Below the pieces are notes generated by a model. It was given only the letters and a program-made list of their open reading frames with translations. It was not told the origin of the DNA and searched no databases. A stretch of DNA of 25,776 nucleotides from IMG/VR virus record IMGVR_UViG_3300043398_000049, positions 1 to 25,776 of that record; one strand, given 5' to 3'. Below are positions 1-4,577 of the stretch, in pieces (the first letter of the stretch is position 1; every line of letters begins with the position of its first letter). The position numbers and the translations under genes are program-made. The DNA comes from a virus.

Positions 1-2
1 TT

Positions 3-71
3 AAAGCAATCCTGCCTGACATTGAGTCTGGGATTGCGTATGTTGTTTTCATCGGGGGGATTGATGAATGA
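3..71 (+). CDS. C-terminal end of an unidentified protein (truncated by window edge)
   Basis: The third forward frame is open from the window edge to a TGA at 69-71 and encodes the last 22 residues of a protein ending in VVFIGGIDE. Its stop overlaps the ATG of the next gene as ATGA (68-71), the junction style used throughout this phage, which is the main reason to believe it. The fragment is too short to assign to a family. Confidence 0.55.
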   Translation, partial: KAILPDIESGIAYVVFIGGIDE

Positions 72-433
72 TTTACACATTGCCCGATGGCCAGCAATTA
101 AAAATTACAATCGAATTGTTGCCGGCCGCGTCATCAATTGTCGCGCCAAAGAAGGATATTAAATTATCAAATCTGGCTCATTTAATTGGTGGTGATGAAT
201 CGTTTGCTGATTTTGCTAGAAAAAATCTGCAGGAATACATTAAGCAATTCTTGATTGCTGATAAATTTATGGGCGGCCAACACGAAAAAATCGCGCAATT
301 AATCAGATTTATTTGCAGCGTAGAAAGCCGATCAGAATTAGACAGTAATGCCGATGCCGCAGAGCAATTTAATCGAGCAATTCTCGGGCCGTATAATTTA
401 TATAAACAACACTTAGGGGATAATCATGAATGA
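68..433 (+). CDS. Hypothetical protein, 121 aa
   Basis: A 121-residue protein that I do not recognise. A G-rich ribosome binding site (GGGGG, 56-60) lies about 7 bases before the ATG, and the ATG overlaps the upstream stop as ATGA. The N-terminal 25 residues look like beta strands. The rest (SNLAHLIGGDESFADFARKN onward) is amphipathic and probably helical, without signal peptide, membrane segment or cysteine motif. It ends with an ATGA overlap to the next gene, so it belongs to a + strand operon of small phage genes. No function is proposed. Confidence 0.7.
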   Translation: MIYTLPDGQQLKITIELLPAASSIVAPKKDIKLSNLAHLIGGDESFADFARKNLQEYIKQFLIADKFMGGQHEKIAQLIRFICSVESRSELDSNADAAEQFNRAILGPYNLYKQHLGDNHE

Positions 434-699
434 ATTACGCGGAAATGAAGGGCGCGACGGGGAACGAATACACCGGCCGAGTTAACGCAATGCAATTTGG
501 GAAATATAAAATTGTCATTCTGGATGCCGAAATCTGCTGGGGAGGCTGCACAAGGAAGACATGTCAGGAATGGATTGATTATGACGGGACTGAACTTAAT
601 GAATATGATGAAAAATATCTCGAAACAATAACCAAGCCGTTTATCAGAATGGTTTTAGCAAGTAAATCTGCCACCCGCACAGATCAAATCGGGAATTAA
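430..699 (+). CDS. Hypothetical small Cys-containing protein, 89 aa
   Basis: Starts at an ATGA overlap with the previous gene, with AGGGGA (415-420) as ribosome binding site. Residues 36-45 hold a cysteine cluster (C36-x3-C40-x4-C45, in ICWGGCTRKTCQEW) that could bind a metal, followed by an acidic helix-like region. An alternative ATG at residue 21 (490) would remove a less protein-like N-terminus. A competing ATG at 426 in another frame opens only a 19-codon ORF that ends at 485. I do not recognise the family; location suggests an early or accessory phage protein. Confidence 0.55.
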   Translation: MNYAEMKGATGNEYTGRVNAMQFGKYKIVILDAEICWGGCTRKTCQEWIDYDGTELNEYDEKYLETITKPFIRMVLASKSATRTDQIGN

Positions 700-725
700 C
701 TAACATAAACAAAAAGGTGAGAAAT

Positions 726-1610
726 ATGGAATTATATATTACAAAACAAAATATAATCAGATCAGTAGTTGCATTTATTGCAATTATTGCCACGGCAATA
801 ATGTGGCCGTTTCATGTAGTGCCAACCGGAAGTCGTGGGGTTGTTACTCAATTTGGGGAAATAATAAATATTGAAAATGAAGGTCTTGTGATACTTCCGC
901 CGTGGCAAGCATTAACAAATTTCAGCGTTAGAGCAGAAACCGCAGACATAGATCACGCAACCGGAAGCACAAAGGACACTCAGCCGGTGATTGTTGATAT
1001 GACTGTTCGCTATTCAATCTTGCCCGATAAGGTTAGTGATGTTTATGCAAGATACTCAAGGGATGGCAATATCTCATCGTATATACAGACGGCTGCGCAG
1101 GAATCATTTAAGGCTGTTACCGCAAGATACAAGGCGACGGATTTAATTGATTTACGCACAAAAGTATCACACGAAATAACGGAAGGCCTTAAAGAAAAAC
1201 TTGCGATCTATGGCGCGCAGGTTATCAATATCGACATAAGAAATTTCGAATTCAGCAAGGAATACATGCATGCGATCAATGACAAGGTTACGCAAGAGCA
1301 GCTAAGGCTGGCCGCTGAAAATAAATTAAAAACAGTAGAGGCAGAACAAAAGCAAAAGGTTGCAATTGCTGAAGCTGAAGCAAAGGCGACAATGGCAACA
1401 GCTGATGGGGAGGCCTATGCAAATTTAAAAATTGCACAGGCTCAAGCTGATGCATTGGCAATACAAAACAAAGCCCTCTCGCAAAATAAAGATGTGTTGG
1501 AGCTAAGAAAAATAGAGGTGGAAAAAATAAAGGCAGAAAAGTGGAATGGGGCCTTGCCACAAAATATCTATGCTGGATCACCAATTCCATTTTTGCAGGT
1601 TGGCCAATAA
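726..1610 (+). CDS. SPFH/band-7 (prohibitin/HflC-like) membrane protein
   Basis: A 294-residue member of the SPFH/prohibitin superfamily. One N-terminal transmembrane segment (about residues 10-28, SVVAFIAIIATAIMW) is followed by the typical start of the SPFH domain (VPTGSRGVVTQFGEI), the beta-rich band-7 fold to about residue 180, and a long Ala/Glu/Lys/Gln-rich coiled coil (about 190-260). This is the order seen in HflC, HflK and prohibitins, which form large ring assemblies at the inner membrane and modulate FtsH proteolysis. The ATG at 726 is preferred over the in-frame GTG at 717 because AAGGTGAG (714-721) sits 4 bases before it. A phage copy could influence host HflKC/FtsH, membrane organisation or superinfection. 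That role is inference; the family call is strong. Confidence 0.9.
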   Translation: MELYITKQNIIRSVVAFIAIIATAIMWPFHVVPTGSRGVVTQFGEIINIENEGLVILPPWQALTNFSVRAETADIDHATGSTKDTQPVIVDMTVRYSILPDKVSDVYARYSRDGNISSYIQTAAQESFKAVTARYKATDLIDLRTKVSHEITEGLKEKLAIYGAQVINIDIRNFEFSKEYMHAINDKVTQEQLRLAAENKLKTVEAEQKQKVAIAEAEAKATMATADGEAYANLKIAQAQADALAIQNKALSQNKDVLELRKIEVEKIKAEKWNGALPQNIYAGSPIPFLQVGQ

Positions 1611-1612
1611 TA

Positions 1613-1647
1613 TTTTGGCCGCCATTATTCTTGGGTGGCGGCTAAAA
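1613..1647 (+). repeat. 12-bp inverted repeat (hairpin) after the SPFH gene
   Basis: TTTTGGCCGCCA (1613-1624) pairs with TGGCGGCTAAAA (1636-1647), with one G-T pair and an 11-base loop, starting two bases after the SPFH stop codon. The A/T arrangement (T run before, A run after the stem) is the reverse of an intrinsic terminator on either strand. It may be an mRNA stabilising or processing hairpin at the end of this gene rather than a classical terminator. Confidence 0.6.
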
Positions 1648-1674
1648 ATAAATCATAATTACAGGGTTCGTATC

Positions 1675-1821
1675 ATGCATAAATGGCACGGCGACACGTT
1701 AAAATCAGATGACGAATTAAAGTCAGAAAAATACCGCGAATATCATTATAAAAGCTCGCAATTCCAACAAGTTCAGGCCTTGGATTTTATAATGTGGTGC
1801 CAGCTGTTAAGAAAAAATTGA
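1675..1821 (+). CDS. Hypothetical small protein, 48 aa
   Basis: A short charged ORF starting MHKWHGDTLKSDDELKSEKY. The ATG at 1675 is chosen because the frame upstream of it overlaps the SPFH gene and the hairpin and reads as non-protein-like sequence. The only possible ribosome binding site is a weak CAGGGT (1662-1667). It overlaps the start of the next small ORF by 28 bases in another frame. It could be real or an accidental ORF; no family is recognised. Confidence 0.4.
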   Translation: MHKWHGDTLKSDDELKSEKYREYHYKSSQFQQVQALDFIMWCQLLRKN

Positions 1822-1901
1822 TAGCTCATTTAGTTATTCGTGATGCAATAGAAAATGTTTTGCCGCGCAATCCGTGGCTGTATGCGAGGTGGTGGCAATG
1901 A
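1794..1901 (+). CDS. Hypothetical miniprotein, 35 aa, GTG start
   Basis: A 35-codon ORF beginning GTG-GTG (either could be the start) and reading VVPAVKKKLIAHLVIRDAIE then ending LPRNPWLYARWWQ. Its TGA (1899-1901) overlaps the ATG of the zinc-ribbon regulator gene as ATGA, the same coupling seen at 68-71 and 430-433, and its composition is protein-like (amphipathic helix plus Trp-rich end). No good Shine-Dalgarno site precedes it. The overlap suggests it couples translation into the regulator gene. Function unknown. Confidence 0.4.
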   Translation: MVPAVKKKLIAHLVIRDAIENVLPRNPWLYARWWQ

Positions 1902-2185
1902 AAACCTGTCAAAATTGCCAGCGAGAATTCAATAGCCGGCAGGCCACCTGCTCTCCAAAATGCGGCAATGAATCACGCTCAAAAAAAGCAATGGCGAATT
2001 TTAATGAAAGGAAAAAGCGATTCGCTGAAATATGGAATTCCTTGCAAATGGGACAACGCGGGCAGTATATCGCCGCGCTGATTAACGTCAGTTATCGCAC
2101 AGTGGAAACATGGTTTTATAATAATAGCCGCGCAATTCCTGAAAAGAGATTGCGCAAATTGGAGGAAATACTATGCTCGAATTAA
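1898..2185 (+). CDS. Zinc-ribbon/HTH-like putative regulator, 95 aa
   Basis: The N-terminus has a C4-x2-C7-x10-C18-x3-C22 zinc-binding pattern (CQNC and CSPKC). Residues about 51-91 (GQYIAALINVSYRTVETW, then RAIPEKRLRKLEEIL) resemble a small Cro/YdaS-like helix-turn-helix in which a recognition helix follows VSYRTVETW. This suggests a small DNA-binding protein. The start at 1898 has GAGGT (1886-1890) upstream and an ATGA overlap with the preceding ORF. An upstream in-frame start (1874) would add eight residues but lacks a ribosome binding site. The gene overlaps the next by 13 bases. Confidence 0.65.
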   Translation: MKTCQNCQREFNSRQATCSPKCGNESRSKKAMANFNERKKRFAEIWNSLQMGQRGQYIAALINVSYRTVETWFYNNSRAIPEKRLRKLEEILCSN

Positions 2186-2370
2186 CGAAGAAAGAAATTG
2201 ATCAGTTAAAAAAGCGATCTGAAGTCATGCATGAAATTGAAAGAAAGTGGCAAAACCCTCCAGATTGCGCCTGTGGTGGCAAAAACATAGCGTATTTATT
2301 TGCTGAAAATTACTGCAAATCAATCTGCAATAAATGCAAAAAGAAAACCCAGCACGGGGAAATAAAATGA
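2173..2370 (+). CDS. Small zinc-ribbon protein, 65 aa
   Basis: GGAGG (2160-2164) lies 8 bases before the ATG, inside the end of the previous gene. After a helical, charged N-terminus, residues 32-55 carry cysteines in a zinc-ribbon-like layout (C32-A-C34-G-G, then C48, C52-x2-C55). Such small phage zinc ribbons may bind nucleic acid or a host protein. It ends with an ATGA overlap to the next gene. I cannot assign a specific family. Confidence 0.6.
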   Translation: MLELTKKEIDQLKKRSEVMHEIERKWQNPPDCACGGKNIAYLFAENYCKSICNKCKKKTQHGEIK

Positions 2371-2558
2371 CAATAATCAGGCCCCCAGTGGGCGGGTATT
2401 CAATAAGCAAGCCCGTCAAGCGCGTTACATGCGATGACGTTGCAAAACAGATTGATGACTTTTTCAAGGCAGGCGGGGAAATTGAAGAGTTGCCTGGTGT
2501 GCAAATTGAGAAAGTCAGGAAGGCCGGTGTTAGTCTGTCAGGTATTCAGCAATCCTGA
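2367..2558 (+). CDS. Hypothetical protein, 63 aa
   Basis: Starts at an ATGA overlap (2367-2370) with GGGGAA (2357-2362) close upstream. An upstream in-frame ATG at 2334 lies inside the zinc-ribbon gene and is less likely. The protein has a polar N-terminus (MTIIRPPVGGYSISKPVKRV) and a helical part containing DDVAKQIDDFFKAGGEIEELP. The pattern of an N-terminal strand followed by a 'dDfxxxGGxIxxLP'-like helix recurs in small phage proteins of unknown role, by my memory only. Its last 29 bases overlap a convergent - strand gene. Confidence 0.55.
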   Translation: MTIIRPPVGGYSISKPVKRVTCDDVAKQIDDFFKAGGEIEELPGVQIEKVRKAGVSLSGIQQS

Positions 2559-2661
2559 AAACCCCATAGCCAATCAGGATAAACACCCCGGCAATGGATA
2601 ACAATAAAAGCCATGCCGCAAGCGTTATCCACCCGGCAAGCTCAATCCTTTTTTCTGACAT
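2530..2661 (-). CDS. Single-span membrane miniprotein, 43 aa, end of lysis cassette
   Basis: The last gene of the - strand late operon encodes 43 residues with one strongly hydrophobic segment (about residues 9-34, containing ITLAAWLLLLSIAGVFILIG), flanked by a charged MSEKRIE and an amphipathic tail (FRIAEYLTD). An AAAAGG-like site precedes the ATG, and it overlaps the end of the upstream two-span membrane gene by 20 bases. Position downstream of holin and endolysin suggests a lysis accessory role (holin partner, antiholin or small spanin substitute). That is inference. Its 3' end overlaps the convergent + strand gene. Confidence 0.6.
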   Translation of the reverse strand: MSEKRIELAGWITLAAWLLLLSIAGVFILIGYGVFRIAEYLTD

Positions 2662-2893
2662 ACAGCCTTTTGTTTTTGTCGAAAAAACGGAAAATTACCG
2701 ATGCCGCAGAACACCCGGCCCCGTATATCAATAAAAACATTTCCGGGGTCATTGTCGTTAGCGTTCCGCCACTGGCGAAAAATTGAAAAATCATAAACAA
2801 TTGGGCTGCTGTCGCCTGGCTGCCAAAAAATACCTGTTTTGATTTTAAGACGTGCTTTTCTGTAGCAATGTCTTTTTTTAATATTTGTGTCAT
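2642..2893 (-). CDS. Holin-like two-span membrane protein, 83 aa
   Basis: Two hydrophobic segments (about residues 26-42, ATAAQLFMIFQFFASG, and 51-71, EMFLLIYGAGCSAASVIF) are followed by a basic tail (DKNKRLYVRKKD), a holin-like layout. The start at 2893 forms an ATGA overlap with the endolysin stop and has AGGTGG and GGAAGAG sequence upstream. Longer in-frame ORFs extending into the endolysin gene are less likely. With another holin-like protein just before the endolysin, this may be an antiholin, a second holin or a spanin-type membrane protein. No Rz/Rz1 pair is recognisable. Confidence 0.6.
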   Translation of the reverse strand: MTQILKKDIATEKHVLKSKQVFFGSQATAAQLFMIFQFFASGGTLTTMTPEMFLLIYGAGCSAASVIFRFFDKNKRLYVRKKD

Positions 2894-3240
2894 CTCTTCC
2901 ACCTCGCGCCCTTGCCGGGCCTGCAATCAACGTGAACGAATGTCTTGTACAGACCAAATCCATATCGGCCGCCATACTTCTGCGTCAGGTACTTGTAAAC
3001 AGCCTTGGGATCGCTTACAGGCAGGTCTATGGCCATGCCGCGCATGTGGTAGCTGTTAGGCTCTCCACCCACTGCGGCGTTGTGTGATGCGCACCTGCAG
3101 CCACTTGATGGGGTTATTGGCATGCCGACAAATTCGCGCACATCATCGGCCAACTTCAGCACTTCTGGATCAATGGCTTTAAATCCACACCCGCACTTGC
3201 AAGCAATTTCATCATCTGAAAAGTATTTGCTGATTTTCAT
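2890..3240 (-). CDS. Endolysin, peptidase M15 (D-Ala-D-Ala carboxypeptidase-like)
   Basis: A 116-residue peptidoglycan peptidase of the M15A/M15_3 (VanY-like) family, acting in the periplasm to cut cell-wall peptides at lysis. The N-terminus (ISKYFSDDEIACKCGCG) matches the start of this family. The zinc site is visible as H65 and D72 in YHMRGMAIDLPV plus H103 in FVHVDCRPG, and SSGCRCASHNAAVGGEPNS is the substrate-side loop. There is no signal peptide, so it needs a holin for release. Both ends overlap neighbours as ATGA, placing it inside a compact lysis cassette. Length is normal for single-domain phage M15 endolysins. Confidence 0.92.
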   Translation of the reverse strand: MKISKYFSDDEIACKCGCGFKAIDPEVLKLADDVREFVGMPITPSSGCRCASHNAAVGGEPNSYHMRGMAIDLPVSDPKAVYKYLTQKYGGRYGFGLYKTFVHVDCRPGKGARWKR

Positions 3241-3449
3241 TTTTTCGACTTATCGGCCTTTCTTTTTTTGGCGTCGAATGACTGTCGGCAGAAGCTGATA
3301 ATTGCAACACCTGCGCCAACCATGCCGCATATAGCTGTTATCTGTGGCTGATTCGTGCCAATCCATGCCCATAACACACTAGCGCCCGTCATGACGCTCC
3401 CAAGATATGCGCCAATGGGGATAAAAACATGGTCAGCATTATGATGCAT
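3237..3449 (-). CDS. Putative class II holin, 70 aa
   Basis: Two predicted membrane helices (about residues 8-30, VFIPIGAYLGSVMTGASVLW, and 36-54, ITAICGMVGAGVAIISF) are followed by a highly basic tail (KKRKADKSKK), the topology of small class II holins. It lies directly before the endolysin with an ATGA overlap. I choose the ATG at 3449 (MHHNADHVF), with GAGG about 10 bases upstream. The longer in-frame ORF back to 3506 would run inside the preceding 46-aa gene. Holins time lysis by opening the inner membrane. Confidence 0.75.
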   Translation of the reverse strand: MHHNADHVFIPIGAYLGSVMTGASVLWAWIGTNQPQITAICGMVGAGVAIISFCRQSFDAKKRKADKSKK

Positions 3450-3579
3450 CTTGTTGAGCCTCAGGCATGTCATCCCCTGTATAAACAACGATTCTTTCAC
3501 CGTCAATCCATACGTGCTTGGGCGATTCTACCGTGTCAGCCTGCGCTTGTTTATCCTCTCCATCAAAAATATAAATCAT
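3439..3579 (-). CDS. Hypothetical acidic protein, 46 aa, between tail fibre and holin
   Basis: A 46-codon ORF starting MIYIFDGEDKQAQADTVESP, continuing WIDGERIVVYTGDD and ending AQQDAS, strongly acidic. Its ATG overlaps the tail-fibre stop as ATGA (3579-3576) and its TAA is 11 bases into the holin gene, so both junctions fit the operon pattern. Small acidic proteins in this position often accompany tail fibres, but no family can be named. It could be a tail-fibre accessory protein or chaperone by location only. Confidence 0.65.
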   Translation of the reverse strand: MIYIFDGEDKQAQADTVESPKHVWIDGERIVVYTGDDMPEAQQDAS

Positions 3580-4562
3580 AATTTAATTCTCAATTCTGAA
3601 GACAAAAGCATTCCCCAGTCGTTAGGGGCGGCATCATTCTTGTCACATGTCAGCGTGGTGGTTAATTCGTTTGCAGTGTTTTCTGTTATCAGTGTATAAG
3701 CCTGGCTTGCAGTCTGATAAATATTGAATGCCGTTCCATTTTTCAACTGATATGCGGCCCCGTTATTTTTAATGTGTGAATACAAAAGCGCGCCAAGGTT
3801 ACTTGTTGCCATTGATAGCGTTGTTACAGTAGAGGTGCCGAGCTTTCTATTAAATACAATCGTTTGAGAGCCAGACGCATTGCGGGCAAAACTCATTTGC
3901 ACGTCAGCCGTTCCTCGATCGCCAAGCAGCCCGGCAGGTATTGTCCAGCTCCACAGGGTTTTTTCTGTCACGCTGCCAGTATAGGCAATTGCCCCAACGG
4001 TTACGGTGAGTGGCGTTGCTGATGGATTGTTGTTTGGTAATGATTCACCAGTGCCTGTTCCGTAAATCGTGCCAACTGTTGCCGATGACATGATGACAAA
4101 ATGATAGCCTGCCGTGATTGCTGGAGTCGTGGCGATTGCTGGAAGATAAACCCAAACGCCCATGCCAAGTGTGAGCGTTAGCGTAGTGGTTAGTGTAATT
4201 GTCCCGCTTGAGCCTGCGTTAATAGTTCCGCCTGAAGGGTCAGAAACTGGGTATTTGCAGCCCGGGATTATTATCTCCCCAGAAATAGGCTTCCATCTAT
4301 TCCCCTCACTAAACCAAAGGCCCTCAAATGTTCCAGTACATAGGCATTGATACCCGTCATACGTTGCTGGGCTCAACAATAACAACTGAGAAATTGTTCT
4401 AGGTGTTAGGAATTTCATCCCAGCCCATGACATTCTTTCAACACCGAATCTATCTGTAAAACTATCTGCCGCCGTGTTCATGGCTGTATCAAAATTCATT
4501 GCATTGGCAAGCAAGTCCAACGGATGATCTGACGGCACCGCGTTATTTGTTCCGGTAGTCAT
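3576..4562 (-). CDS. Tail fibre / putative receptor-binding protein
   Basis: A 328-residue virion protein encoded after the J-like hub, the usual place for a side or tip fibre. The N-terminus (PLDLLANAMNFDTAMNTAAD, then FTDRFGVERMSWAGM) matches the virion-attachment motif of many phage fibres ('nLdxamn...w.dRfG..r.twaGm'). The middle (about 110-150) is Gly/Thr/Ser rich and beta-prone. The C-terminal part (about 165-328) is all-beta with aromatic surface residues, as in receptor-binding tips. GAGGTGA precedes the ATG. Attachment role is by family knowledge; the receptor cannot be predicted. Confidence 0.8.
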   Translation of the reverse strand: MTTGTNNAVPSDHPLDLLANAMNFDTAMNTAADSFTDRFGVERMSWAGMKFLTPRTISQLLLLSPATYDGYQCLCTGTFEGLWFSEGNRWKPISGEIIIPGCKYPVSDPSGGTINAGSSGTITLTTTLTLTLGMGVWVYLPAIATTPAITAGYHFVIMSSATVGTIYGTGTGESLPNNNPSATPLTVTVGAIAYTGSVTEKTLWSWTIPAGLLGDRGTADVQMSFARNASGSQTIVFNRKLGTSTVTTLSMATSNLGALLYSHIKNNGAAYQLKNGTAFNIYQTASQAYTLITENTANELTTTLTCDKNDAAPNDWGMLLSSELRIKL

Positions 4563-4577
4563 TTTTTCACCTCAAAA

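Noticed and set aside
426-485. 19-codon ORF starting at ATG 426 with a well-spaced ribosome site
   Set aside because: Very short, out of frame with the 430-699 gene and without recognisable character; kept only as a note on the start choice.
1288-1590. 100-codon - strand ORF inside the SPFH gene
   Set aside because: Leu/Pro-rich shadow of the coiled-coil coding region in the opposite frame; no ribosome site and no protein-like character.
2625-2975. 116-codon - strand ORF overlapping the lysis genes
   Set aside because: Covers the two-span membrane gene and part of the endolysin in another frame; the overlapped genes have better starts, couplings and recognisable features.
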